Shown: positions 6,278 to 13,931 of the stretch, piece after piece | Position numbering within the stretch: position 1 is the stretch's first letter | How the letters are laid out: each line of letters begins with the position of its first letter | NCBI GenBank assembly: GCA_004294445.1 | Contig: REAZ01000031.1 | Span: 1-64,000, forward strand | Source of the DNA: Cytophagales bacterium | GTDB taxonomy: Bacteria; Bacteroidota; Bacteroidia; Cytophagales; Thermoflexibacteraceae | Direction: 5' to 3' | Length of the DNA: 64,000 nucleotides | Notes under the pieces: generated by a model | The model's database searches: none | The model's input: the letters and a program-made list of their open reading frames with translations, nothing else | What the model was told of the DNA's origin: nothing | Made by a program: the position numbers and the translations under genes

Positions 6278-8785
6278 ATGAAAAAACAGTATTATACTTT
6301 TATGGTATTGTGCTTGTTCGTACTGTTTGGAAGTACGAGTGTTTTTGCCCAAAAGAAAGATGACAAAAACAAAAAAGATGAAAAACCAGCAGTAGTACCG
6401 CCGCCAAAGCCTGCGGGGAAGATGAAGCCCTACGGCGAAATTATTACTAAAAATGCGGTTACAGATGACGGACTCATCAAAATCCACAAAGTAGAAGAAA
6501 AATACTACTTTGAGTTTCCTGATAGCTTGCTTGATAGAGAAATGCTACTTGCTGGCAAAATTTCGGGCTTTGTAGAAGGGCTTGACTTTGGCGGCGCAGG
6601 CATGGATACCAAAGGTGAGCATCTTATTAAGTTTACCAAGCAAGATAACCAACTCATGCTTAGGTATATTTCTTCTGCTAACGTAGCAAGTGATAGCCTT
6701 CCTATCTATCGCTCTTTGAAGAAAAATAACTTTGATGCTGTAGTCCATACCTTTGATATAGAGGCATTTAACAAAGATACTACAGCTTATGTAGTCGACA
6801 TCAACAAGCTATTTAACAGTGATGTGCCTTTGCTAAGTCCTTTATATGAAGGTCAGAAACGCAATTTCCAGATTTCTCGTTTGGACAATACTCGCAGCTT
6901 TATCACAAAAGCAAAAAGTTTTCCTCAAAACATCATGATTAAGCACGTACTCACGTATGTAGCAAACAATGCACCTTCTAACCAAGCTACGGGCGCACTC
7001 ACGCTCGAAATGGCGCAGTCAATAGTGCTATTGCCGAAAACGCCTATGCAGCCTCGTATTTATGACAAGCGTGTAGGCTTTTTTGCAGTTTCCCAAACAG
7101 ATTACGGTTCTGATGCACACAGATCCGATAACAAAACTTATATCACTCGTTGGAGATTAGAGCCAAAAGACAAAGCAGCTTATCTAAGAGGTGAATTAGT
7201 AGAGCCTATCAAACCAATAGTGTATTATATAGACCCTGCTACGCCTGTAAAATGGAGAAAATACCTCAAACAAGGTATAGAAGATTGGCAGAAAGCCTTT
7301 GAAGCAGCAGGTTTCAAAAATGCAATTATTGCCAAAGATGCACCTACACCGCAGGAAGACCCTGATTTTGACCCTGATGATATTCGCTATTCCGTACCGC
7401 ATTATATCACTACCAAAATCATTAATGCCGTAGGACCTCACATTCACGACCCGCGTTCAGGGGAGATTATTGAGGCTGATATTCTTTGGTTTCACAATAT
7501 CATGTCTTTGCTAAGAGATTGGATTTTGGTGCAGACAGCCCAAATGAATCCACAAGCGCAAACTGCTTATTTTGATGATGAGCTAATGGGCTTAGGGATT
7601 CGATTTGTTGCGGCACACGAAGTAGGGCATACGCTTGGCTTACCGCACAACATGGGCGCAAGTTCTGCCTACCCTGTAGATTCTTTGCGTTCTAAAACTT
7701 TTACAGAAAAGTACGGCATTGCACCTACTATCATGGATTACGCACGTTTTAACTACGTAGCCCAGCCGACTGATAAGGTAAAATGGTATAATGACATTGG
7801 TCCTTATGACTTGCACTCCATCAACTGGGGCTACCGTTGGTTTCCTAATATCAAAAATCCAGAAGACGAGTTCCCAATGCTAAACAAACTCATTATGGAC
7901 AAGGTAAAAGATAAAACCTATTGGTTTGGGAAGCAAACTTTTAATGCCATAGACCCGCGCGCGCAAACTGAAGACCTTGGCGATGATGCTGTCAAAGCAA
8001 GCACTTACGGCATTGCGAATCTGAAGCGTATCCTTCCCAATTTGGTGAAATGGTCGACCAAAGAAGGCGAAGACTATACCGAGCTAAAAGCACTTTACGG
8101 TGCGGTCTTAGGGCAGTGGAACAGATACACAGGACACGTAGTGCAGAATGTAGGTGGTATCTATGAAACCTACAAGATGAACACCCAAGAAGGTGGCGTT
8201 TATGAGGCTGTACCAAAAGCAAGACAGCAAAAGGCAGTACAGTACATCAATGAGCAGGTTTTTGCAACTCCTACTTGGCTTATCAACGAGGATATTTTGA
8301 AGCGAATAGAGGGGGCGGGTATCGTAAATCGCATGAGAGGCGTTCAGGAAAATGCACTCAACAATTTGCTTGATTTCAGCAAGTTAGCCCGATTGATAGA
8401 TACAGAAACTCGTTTTGGCAAAACGGCTTACACGATGCCTGAACTCTTTAATGATGTTCGTGGCGGTGTATGGACGGAGTTAAAAACAGGCAAAAGCATA
8501 GATACTTATCGCCGCAATTTGCAACGCTTACACATAGGAAGGCTTGAGTTCCTGATGACGCAAGAAAATTTAGGATTTTTCCCTGCTGAATTTGCTGATA
8601 TTTTGGGTTATACACCTATCAAAGTAAGTGTTTCAGACATCAGACCAATGGTAAGAGGTGAGTTGCTTACTTTGCAGCGTCAGATAAGGGCAGCACTGCC
8701 ACTCTTTGCCGCCGACCAAATGAACACTTATCATTTGCAAGATGCCTTGCAGCGCATAGATGATATTTTGAACCCTAAGAAATAA
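6278..8785 (+). CDS. exported zinc-dependent metalloprotease (DUF5117/DUF4953 type)
   Basis: 835 aa. It starts with a signal peptide (hydrophobic core to about residue 22, cut after VFA before QKK) and a lysine-rich linker. The metzincin-like zinc motif HEVGHTLGLPH places the ligands at His447, His451 and His457 with Glu448 as the catalytic base; the downstream PTIMDYARFN supplies a Met-turn-like sequence. Length and order agree with the large zinc metalloproteases of Bacteroidota with DUF5117, DUF5118 and DUF4953 regions. It is exported to the periplasm or surface. The substrate is unknown. Transcription ends at a strong hairpin at 8804-8837. Confidence 0.9.
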   Translation: MKKQYYTFMVLCLFVLFGSTSVFAQKKDDKNKKDEKPAVVPPPKPAGKMKPYGEIITKNAVTDDGLIKIHKVEEKYYFEFPDSLLDREMLLAGKISGFVEGLDFGGAGMDTKGEHLIKFTKQDNQLMLRYISSANVASDSLPIYRSLKKNNFDAVVHTFDIEAFNKDTTAYVVDINKLFNSDVPLLSPLYEGQKRNFQISRLDNTRSFITKAKSFPQNIMIKHVLTYVANNAPSNQATGALTLEMAQSIVLLPKTPMQPRIYDKRVGFFAVSQTDYGSDAHRSDNKTYITRWRLEPKDKAAYLRGELVEPIKPIVYYIDPATPVKWRKYLKQGIEDWQKAFEAAGFKNAIIAKDAPTPQEDPDFDPDDIRYSVPHYITTKIINAVGPHIHDPRSGEIIEADILWFHNIMSLLRDWILVQTAQMNPQAQTAYFDDELMGLGIRFVAAHEVGHTLGLPHNMGASSAYPVDSLRSKTFTEKYGIAPTIMDYARFNYVAQPTDKVKWYNDIGPYDLHSINWGYRWFPNIKNPEDEFPMLNKLIMDKVKDKTYWFGKQTFNAIDPRAQTEDLGDDAVKASTYGIANLKRILPNLVKWSTKEGEDYTELKALYGAVLGQWNRYTGHVVQNVGGIYETYKMNTQEGGVYEAVPKARQQKAVQYINEQVFATPTWLINEDILKRIEGAGIVNRMRGVQENALNNLLDFSKLARLIDTETRFGKTAYTMPELFNDVRGGVWTELKTGKSIDTYRRNLQRLHIGRLEFLMTQENLGFFPAEFADILGYTPIKVSVSDIRPMVRGELLTLQRQIRAALPLFAADQMNTYHLQDALQRIDDILNPKK

Positions 8786-8802
8786 GGGTTTTCCTATCAA
8801 TA

Positions 8803-8837
8803 AAAAAAAGACACTTTTTCGGGAGTGTCTTTTTTTT
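8803..8837 (+). terminator. Rho-independent terminator
   Basis: AAAAAAGACACT pairs with AGTGTCTTTTTT around a short loop, 18 bp after the metalloprotease stop codon. The T run is long. Confidence 0.85.
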
Positions 8838-8914
8838 ATGTCTTTACTCTTCCTTGCCAGATTTGGGAAAGGAAACCTACTTCTTTCACTCAAAATATTT
8901 CTATCTCTGGTAAT

Positions 8915-8990
8915 TAAAAATCTGTGAAAACCTGTTTAATTCGTAAAATCTGTGTTCTAATGTGTTGCGAGTTCAGCTCGACATACCCAA
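8915..8990. repeat. short direct repeats and a palindrome
   Basis: AAATCTGTG occurs twice (around 8927 and 8948) within a sequence that recalls dispersed non-coding repeats of Bacteroidota genomes. GCGAGTTCAGCTCG just after it (about 8970-8983) can form a hairpin. No coding potential is seen between 8838 and 9016. Confidence 0.35.
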
Positions 8991-9016
8991 ACTTGCTGAT
9001 TCTTTTTATTTCTCCC

Positions 9017-9196
9017 AATTTAAGTATCTCTACTCACTATTTTTGAGCAGAATATGCTATTTTACGAGAGCTAAAAACCCTCTACCTTTGTAATGTCAAT
9101 AGGATATAAAATATCTGATTTGATAAAGATATTATTAAGGGGGTAAATTTGAAATATTGGAACAGTCCTTTCGCTTTGCGAGGGGACTGTTTTTTG
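9017..9196 (+). repeat. RNA-cassette repeat, copy 1 of 4
   Basis: About 175 bp shared with 12132-12310, 12974-13173 and 13932-14110. It contains an upstream inverted repeat (TCTaCTCA/TGAGcAGA), a TTTT-N19-TACCTTTG promoter, the invariant AAGGGGGTAAAT and a terminal hairpin AACAGTCC/GGACTGTT. Its right end falls 2 bp before the stop codon of the minus-strand toxin gene. Confidence 0.85.
9097..9196 (+). ncRNA. predicted repeat-encoded small RNA, copy 1
   Basis: The -7 box TACCTTTG (9083-9090) predicts a start near 9097. The transcript would be about 100 nt and end in a terminator hairpin (9161-9191) with a T run. Its 5' part can fold either as GATAT/ATATC or as AATATCT/AGATATT. No start codon and frame is shared between all copies, so it is treated as non-coding. 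It converges on the ParE-type toxin gene. Confidence 0.6.
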
Positions 9197-9198
9197 TT

Positions 9199-9489
9199 TT
9201 AGTATTGACTTTTATCAGGGTCTTCTCTATGGTCTGAAAAAGTAAGAATTGTTAAAATTGTTGTTTTAACTTTATAAAACATTGACGTTCTTTTCCCTAT
9301 ATTTACTTTTCTCACGTCTTTTGCTTTGGGAGATTTTCTACCAATTTCGGGAAATTGCTGAATTTGGGCGATTTTTTCATCAGTCTTTGCCGCAAAATCT
9401 TTTGCAGCCTTTTCTGAAAAGTTTTCTTTCAGATAATCAATAATTTGACTAAATTTTTTGAGGGCGGTTTCTGTCCAGACTACTTTCAT
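9199..9489 (-). CDS. type II toxin, RelE/ParE family
   Basis: 96 aa, the usual length. The MKVVWTETALKKFSQIIDYL start, the FAAKTDEKI helix and the final strand ILTFSDHREDPDK are typical of the ParE/RelE fold. ParE-like members poison gyrase, RelE-like members cleave mRNA on the ribosome; which applies here cannot be told. The gene overlaps the upstream antitoxin by 4 bp (ATGA), so the antitoxin is translated first. Its TAA stop is 2 bp from the T run of the repeat-encoded terminator, which probably serves both strands. Confidence 0.88.
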   Translation of the reverse strand: MKVVWTETALKKFSQIIDYLKENFSEKAAKDFAAKTDEKIAQIQQFPEIGRKSPKAKDVRKVNIGKRTSMFYKVKTTILTILTFSDHREDPDKSQY

Positions 9490-9728
9490 AGATACATTTT
9501 CATTACTTCTTCGTGTGGAATAAGATTTTCTTCATTTTCGCTTTCTGCAAGTGCCTGTGCTATTTCTGCTTGCGTATATGTGTCAAGCTCGTCCCAAAAA
9601 TCTACGTCACTCTCTTGCAATAAACTACTCATATAAGCGTAAATATCAGTCAATATATCTTTGTCATTGATACGACTGATAAGAACCAATAAATCATTTT
9701 TAATTTCTAAGGTATCCATATCATTCAT
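9486..9728 (-). CDS. antitoxin of the adjacent RelE/ParE toxin
   Basis: 80 aa, acidic, and upstream of the toxin with a 4-bp overlap, the standard order. Residues about 1-40 form a helical region; the C-terminal half (DELDTYTQAEIAQALAESEN) is acidic and probably wraps the toxin. It resembles the small Bacteroidota antitoxins paired with ParE-like toxins. No clear ribbon-helix-helix or HTH is visible, so autoregulation is uncertain. Met4 is an alternative start. Confidence 0.75.
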   Translation of the reverse strand: MNDMDTLEIKNDLLVLISRINDKDILTDIYAYMSSLLQESDVDFWDELDTYTQAEIAQALAESENEENLIPHEEVMKMYL

Positions 9729-9880
9729 TTTTGATTTCTCAAATTTACATTTTTTTCAGCAAATATGAAAAATATTTACTTTCCCTTTTCTAATAACTCC
9801 AATTTTTTTACGACCATTTCCATAGCTTTTTGCATATCTGTAAAAGCAGTAATTAATATAACCAATCTGAGCAACCTCTT

Positions 9881-9961
9881 ACCAAGAAAGGAATAGACAG
9901 AGGCGAATGGCGCTATCTCACAGAGCAAGAGGTGATTAGACTGAAATACTTCGTAAAATAA
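9881..9961 (+). pseudogene. 3' remnant of an rluB-like pseudouridine synthase gene
   Basis: These 26 codons plus stop encode TKKGIDRGEWRY...LKYFVK, which matches the last 26 residues of the full-length pseudouridine synthase at 44109-45782 with one change (Asp for Glu) and many synonymous differences. Homology stops abruptly at its 5' end. A terminator follows at 9967-9997. This is a gene end left by a deletion or by recombination, and it has diverged from the intact copy for some time. Confidence 0.8.
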
Positions 9962-9966
9962 AAATA

Positions 9967-9997
9967 GAAAAGCGGGCGTAATGGCTCGCTTTTTTTG
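9967..9997 (+). terminator. Rho-independent terminator of the remnant
   Basis: AAAGCG.GC pairs with GC.CGCTTT, followed by a seven-T run, directly after the rluB-like remnant. Confidence 0.65.
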
Positions 9998-10089
9998 TGG
10001 GAAATAAAGAAAAATAATATGGGAAATAGCAACCTTTATTTTCTGCATTTGTCTATTTTGAAATAATCTAAAGTTTATCCATAAAAACC

Positions 10090-10920
10090 ATGAAAAAATG
10101 CCTTTTTGTATTGCCAATTTTATTTTTTATTTCTCCCATTTTTGCCCAAAAAGAAAGTAAAAATTCTGTGAATTTGGGCTTCACTCCTTCTTATTTATTA
10201 GTCAAAGACGAGGTGCTTTCTCCAATGATTTATAGGGGTAGTGTACTGTCCTTAAATCTTCACTACCAGAGAATTAGACCAAAAGGAACTTGGACAGTGG
10301 GCGGAACATATATGTTTGGGAAAAATTTAATTTCCAAGAGTCTAATTCCTGAATTTAGGAATGATAGTATGAGTTTTGCACTTGGAGAAGTATTTTGGGA
10401 ATATATGCGCCACATCAAAACTACTGACAAAGTGGATTGGAAATTGGGTTTGAATAACACCAATACGTTTATTTATCGAAATTTGATAACAAATCTCCCA
10501 AGAACCGCTGATTTATTTGGAACGACCATTAACTTGAACAATGAAAATAGAGGTATTATTTCTACATCTGTGTATAATGAATTGAAAATTACCACCATGC
10601 TTGCTTATCGTTTAAATAATAAATTCACACTATCTAATTATTTGGCTTTTAGCTTACTAAGTTACTCATTTTCTAACGCTTACAATAGTATTAATCAATC
10701 TACTATTTCTACTATTCTTCCTTTTGCATCAAGACTTATGTTTTTTAATCAATTTTTTGATTTGCAAAATTCCTTTTTGGCAACATGGAATGTAAGCCAA
10801 AGATTCAATTTAAGTTTGGGTTATCACTTCCGATGGCTGCGACAAAGTCCTGAAATCACTTATAGGAATTTTGCACTCGCACAGCAGGGTTTCGCCTTAC
10901 GAGCGTCTTTTACTTGGTAA
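10090..10920 (+). CDS. putative outer-membrane beta-barrel protein
   Basis: 276 aa, family not recognised. Residues 1-19 form a signal peptide ending in IFAQ. The rest alternates hydrophobic and polar residues in strand-like stretches (GGTYMFGK, LSLGYHFRW) and ends in Phe-Thr-Trp, with a terminal aromatic residue as in many outer-membrane barrels. It lies 62 bp before an S41-type lipoprotein on the same strand and may be expressed with it. Its function is unknown. Confidence 0.65.
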   Translation: MKKCLFVLPILFFISPIFAQKESKNSVNLGFTPSYLLVKDEVLSPMIYRGSVLSLNLHYQRIRPKGTWTVGGTYMFGKNLISKSLIPEFRNDSMSFALGEVFWEYMRHIKTTDKVDWKLGLNNTNTFIYRNLITNLPRTADLFGTTINLNNENRGIISTSVYNELKITTMLAYRLNNKFTLSNYLAFSLLSYSFSNAYNSINQSTISTILPFASRLMFFNQFFDLQNSFLATWNVSQRFNLSLGYHFRWLRQSPEITYRNFALAQQGFALRASFTW

Positions 10921-10982
10921 ATTTCAAACTTTTGTAATTTTTTTAAGAAATCATTACTTTAAAAACTATAAGAAAATAAAAT

Positions 10983-12047
10983 ATGAAAAAAATAGTAGCT
11001 AAATCATTCACAATCATTTTTTTGTCTTTTGCACTTTTGGGGTGTGAGAAAATATTAGTAGGCACAGAACCCGCTTTGCCTGAGTTAGTTTTTGAAACTT
11101 TTTGGCAAGACATGGACAAAAATTTCTCTTTTTTTTCCTATCGAAACATAGATTGGGATTCTGTCTATCGAGCCTATCGACCAAAAGTCAATGCACAAAC
11201 TACTGATGATGAATTAGCGAAAATTTTTGACGCTATGATTTCAAAATTTAAAGTAGGGCATTTAGATATAGCAGATATTAGGAATAGAACAGTTGCTAAC
11301 GGACTTCCTAATGTAGATTCAAGAACCTATTTAGGAAATGCAAGGGCATATACGCTTAGTTATATTGAAAATTTACAAAACACGAAAGTCAATGTATTCA
11401 ATGCTGGAGAAAGCATATTGTTTTACTATGGAGGAGTTAAAAATACTGATTTTGGCTATATTTTTATCAGTACTATGTTTGGGCAAAGCTCTGATTTTGA
11501 AAAGATTGATGAAATACTCAATGGCTTAAAAAATAAAAAGGGTATTATCATTGATGTACGAAATAATGGTGGCGGGAATAGTAATAATGGGGCATTAGTA
11601 GCAGGGAGATTTTTCAAAGAAACCCAATTCGTTGGTTATATAAAATACCGATTGGCTGGGGGCAAGAGAAGCGATTTTACTGATTGGCAACGCATGGAAT
11701 ACCCAAAAGTAGGCAAAGAAAACTATCAAGGCAATATTGTACTGCTCACAAGTCGTTCTTCTGGAAGTGCTACAGAAACTTTTGTAAAAGTTATGCGAGG
11801 ATTACCTAATGTTACTACAGTAGGGGACACTACATGGGGAAGTATTGGTAATAATCCTGTTTATAAAACCTTGCCTAATCGCTGGAATTATAGATTTCCT
11901 ACCGCAGTGGAGGTAGATAAGGATAAAAAAAGCAATGAAGGTATTGGCTTTGCACCTGATATTTTTATACTTAATACGCTGCAAGCGCAGGCAGAAGGTC
12001 GAGATTTGATGTTAGAAAAGGCGATAGAGGTGCTAAAGAATAAGTGA
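10983..12047 (+). CDS. S41 family peptidase, lipoprotein
   Basis: 354 aa. A lipoprotein signal peptide ends in LLGC (Cys21). The N-terminal three-helix region (VFETFWQDMDKNFSFFSYRN) is that of tail-specific and tricorn-like S41 proteases. The catalytic core has GIIIDVRNNGGGNS and LLTSRSSGSATE, the latter holding the nucleophilic Ser. No PDZ domain is obvious, which is common for Bacteroidota S41 lipoproteins. It likely acts in the periplasm or at the outer membrane. It follows the beta-barrel gene by 62 bp. Confidence 0.85.
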   Translation: MKKIVAKSFTIIFLSFALLGCEKILVGTEPALPELVFETFWQDMDKNFSFFSYRNIDWDSVYRAYRPKVNAQTTDDELAKIFDAMISKFKVGHLDIADIRNRTVANGLPNVDSRTYLGNARAYTLSYIENLQNTKVNVFNAGESILFYYGGVKNTDFGYIFISTMFGQSSDFEKIDEILNGLKNKKGIIIDVRNNGGGNSNNGALVAGRFFKETQFVGYIKYRLAGGKRSDFTDWQRMEYPKVGKENYQGNIVLLTSRSSGSATETFVKVMRGLPNVTTVGDTTWGSIGNNPVYKTLPNRWNYRFPTAVEVDKDKKSNEGIGFAPDIFILNTLQAQAEGRDLMLEKAIEVLKNK

Positions 12048-12131
12048 GGATTGCAATATATAACTTCTGTGGCAAACTGCCTACTGAAATTCTTGACAAT
12101 GCCGCACTGACTATTTCCTCTATATATTTCT

Positions 12132-12310
12132 AATTTTTAAGCAATTCTACTCACTCTTTTTGAGCAGAATACGCTATTTTATGAGAGCTAAAAACCGCCT
12201 ACCTTTATATTGTCAATAAGATATAAAATATCTGATTTGATAAAGATATTATTAAGGGGGTAAATTAAATATTGGAACAGTCCTTTTGCTTTGCGGGAGG
12301 ACTGTTTTTT
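12132..12310 (+). repeat. RNA-cassette repeat, copy 2 of 4
   Basis: It has the same parts as copy 1. The inverted repeat ATTCTaCTCA/TGAGcAGAAT is complete here. Its T run supplies the first two bases of the TAA stop (12309-12311, read on the minus strand) of the PIN-like gene, so repeat and gene overlap at the stop codon. Confidence 0.85.
12214..12310 (+). ncRNA. predicted repeat-encoded small RNA, copy 2
   Basis: The -7 box TACCTTTA (12200-12207) departs from consensus at its last base, so this may be the weakest promoter of the four. The terminator hairpin is 12276-12306. The transcript converges on the PIN-like toxin gene. Confidence 0.55.
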
Positions 12311-12653
12311 AATTAATACCTTCTATTCTATCTTTAAAAACACTCACCAATTTATTTTCACTACTCATTCTTTCTATTTCTGCCCAAATTTCTGTGAGTA
12401 GCGCAAAAAACTCTTTCATTTTCATATTCCCCAATTTGATATGAATTACTTTTGGAGGTGGCTCATGGAAAAGCATCTTATCAGAAAAATCGCTATCTTT
12501 AGTGATAATTGTGAGATTATTTGCTTTGGCATATTCCCAAATTTGGGAATCTTTCCATGTATCATCTATATCTTTTTGATGAATAAAATCACTGTCTTTC
12601 CATAAAGAAAAATAATACGGTAAGTTAGAGTCAATGAGGAACTTAGGCGGCAT
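12309..12653 (-). CDS. PIN-like protein (DUF5615 family), probable toxin
   Basis: 114 aa. It starts with KFLIDSNLPYY, which carries the first acidic residue of a PIN-type site, and continues with IITKDSDF, the second acidic cluster, as in DUF5615 PIN-like proteins. These are predicted RNases, paired with DUF433 partners much like VapC with VapB. The 11-bp overlap with the DUF433 gene upstream supports a toxin-antitoxin operon. Activity is inferred from the family. Confidence 0.8.
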   Translation of the reverse strand: MPPKFLIDSNLPYYFSLWKDSDFIHQKDIDDTWKDSQIWEYAKANNLTIITKDSDFSDKMLFHEPPPKVIHIKLGNMKMKEFFALLTEIWAEIERMSSENKLVSVFKDRIEGIN

Positions 12654-12897
12654 GATTCAGAGTTGTTAGCGGGCGGATAGTGTAGCTTTTACTCATGAGC
12701 AATACAGCGAACTGTAAACAAGCGGAAATGTCTTCTTTTTCCAAAGAAGGATATTGATAAAGTACATCTTCTGAGGTGTCTCCTGCGCTTAAAAATTCCA
12801 AAATCGTCTGCACAGTAATCCTCTTGCCTCTAATTGTGGGCTTCCCGTTACAAATTTCTGGGTCAATTGTAATACGATTAATTAGTGATTCAAGCAT
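12643..12897 (-). CDS. DUF433 protein, probable antitoxin
   Basis: 84 aa. The sequence RITIDPEICNGKPTIRGKRITV is the hallmark of DUF433, a winged-helix-like domain found in VapB-type antitoxins. The following TILEFLSAGDTSEDVLYQYP fits the family. The C-terminal tail differs from the usual short ending. It is transcribed ahead of the PIN-like gene and overlaps it by 11 bp. It is probably the DNA-binding, neutralising partner. Confidence 0.82.
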   Translation of the reverse strand: MLESLINRITIDPEICNGKPTIRGKRITVQTILEFLSAGDTSEDVLYQYPSLEKEDISACLQFAVLLMSKSYTIRPLTTLNHAA

Positions 12898-12973
12898 TTG
12901 TCTATTTTTCGCATAAAGTTAGCTATTTACCAGCCAAAAAGCAAAATCACGATTGCCTATTTAAAATATTCTC

Positions 12974-13173
12974 CAATTTTAAGCAATTCTACTCACCTTT
13001 TTTGAGCAGAATACGCTATTTTATGAGAGCTAAAAACCCTCTACCTTTGTAATGTCAATAAGATAAATTATCAAGTTGATAAAGATATTATTAAGGGGGT
13101 AAATCGGGCGGCGAACCGCTTGAAATAAAAATCTGAAACAGTCCTTTTGCTTTGCGAGGGGACTGTTTTTTTG
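12974..13173 (+). repeat. RNA-cassette repeat, copy 3 of 4 (with insertion)
   Basis: As the other copies, but with about 25 extra bp after AAGGGGGTAAAT that contain the hairpin GCGGCGAACCGC. The 11-mer GCGGCGAACCG is also present in the variable region of tRNA-like RNA 2 (1761-1771). Confidence 0.82.
13056..13173 (+). ncRNA. predicted repeat-encoded small RNA, copy 3
   Basis: The -7 box TACCTTTG is at 13042-13049 and the terminator hairpin at 13137-13166. The 5' fold differs from the other copies in sequence but keeps pairing: TTATCA/TGATAA around a 3-nt loop. The extra internal hairpin makes it the longest copy, about 118 nt. Confidence 0.55.
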
Positions 13174-13175
13174 TT

Positions 13176-13604
13176 TTAAGCAAACTCTATCCAAATTTTT
13201 TTGAGATTCCCTTCTTGCCATTCCCCCATGACTGCGTACTCTCCATCTTGTGCAGCTAATGCCAAAGCGAGTCCTTTATGCCCCTCTGCAAACTTAGCTT
13301 GCCAGAGTCCTTCATCTGCCAAAGATTGAGTAAGTGCTGAGTAGGAAAACTCGTGCTTAGTGTCTTGTATAACCACTTCTAAGCGTTTTTCTTCTATGAG
13401 TTGTTTCACTGTTTTTTCTTCTAAAAGCACCTCTTGAAAGTTTTGGAAATCCTTGCCATATTGATATACTTTGCCTGTGTGTATGTCTTTAAATTGGCGG
13501 GTCGGCAAGCTATGTTTCCACTCTCTCAAAAATATAGGGTCGCAAATCAGCAACTTCCCCGAATCTACTATCACTACCCCAATTTGTTTTATCTCTGTAC
13601 TCAT
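13176..13604 (-). CDS. hypothetical protein, cassette gene
   Basis: 142 aa, not recognised. It begins with a strand-rich stretch, IGVVIVDSGKLLICDP, that recalls the start of DUF4241-type proteins, but the match is only impressionistic. It has no signal peptide or membrane segment. It overlaps the HNH gene upstream by 4 bp (ATGA), so the two form an operon, and it ends 2 bp from the terminator of repeat copy 3. Position within a toxin-antitoxin-like array suggests a partner or immunity role for the HNH protein; this is inference only. Confidence 0.6.
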   Translation of the reverse strand: MSTEIKQIGVVIVDSGKLLICDPIFLREWKHSLPTRQFKDIHTGKVYQYGKDFQNFQEVLLEEKTVKQLIEEKRLEVVIQDTKHEFSYSALTQSLADEGLWQAKFAEGHKGLALALAAQDGEYAVMGEWQEGNLKKIWIEFA

Positions 13605-13858
13605 ATAAGAAATAATGTTAAAATGCCCATTAATAATAAAACCCCAAGCAATCCGCTTATAAACTTTTCAGTAAAGTCTTTATAAAATTCTTTAGATTGT
13701 TTTTCTTTGGGCAATAATTCATGAATCTCTGCATGACAAAGCAAACACAAAGTTATGGTTGTTTTGTTATTTTTTCTACTAAAAAACTCTTGTGGGTAAA
13801 TATGGTGTTTGTTAATGTAGCGATATTCACCGCATCTCTCACAAATTCCTTTTTGCAT
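13601..13858 (-). CDS. HNH endonuclease-like protein with C-terminal membrane segment
   Basis: 85 aa from the ATG at 13858. An ATG six codons upstream (13876) overlaps a TATCTTTG promoter box at 13874-13881, so the inner start is preferred. CERCG and CLLCHAEIH provide paired cysteines, and NKHHIYP the HNH core, giving a beta-beta-alpha metal nuclease with a structural zinc. Residues about 65-84 are strongly hydrophobic (GLLGVLLLMGILTLFLI), an unusual membrane anchor for such a protein. It may be a small toxin or defence effector. Confidence 0.72.
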   Translation of the reverse strand: MQKGICERCGEYRYINKHHIYPQEFFSRKNNKTTITLCLLCHAEIHELLPKEKQSKEFYKDFTEKFISGLLGVLLLMGILTLFLI

Positions 13859-13873
13859 AAGCCTAAATTTTAC

Positions 13874-13881
13874 CAAAGATA
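13874..13881 (-). promoter_or_regulatory. TAnnTTTG promoter box for the HNH operon
   Basis: TATCTTTG on the minus strand places the transcription start near 13867, between the two possible ATGs, and thus favours the start at 13858. Confidence 0.45.
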
Positions 13882-13931
13882 ATAAAAATTTAGCTATTTA
13901 TCAATGACTAAATTACTAAAATATCTTTTAT

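Noticed and set aside
9139-9202. 17-residue peptide MKYWNSPFALRGDCFLF after AAGGGGG in repeat copy 1
   Set aside because: The GGGGG and TTG look like a translation start, but the frame shifts in copy 4, the start is lost in copy 2, and copy 3 has an early stop. The sequence is better explained as RNA.
9776-10117. 113-residue open frame on the minus strand
   Set aside because: It crosses an rluB-type remnant and the start of the next plus-strand gene. Only its last 20 or so residues look protein-like, so it is treated as a fragment, not a gene.
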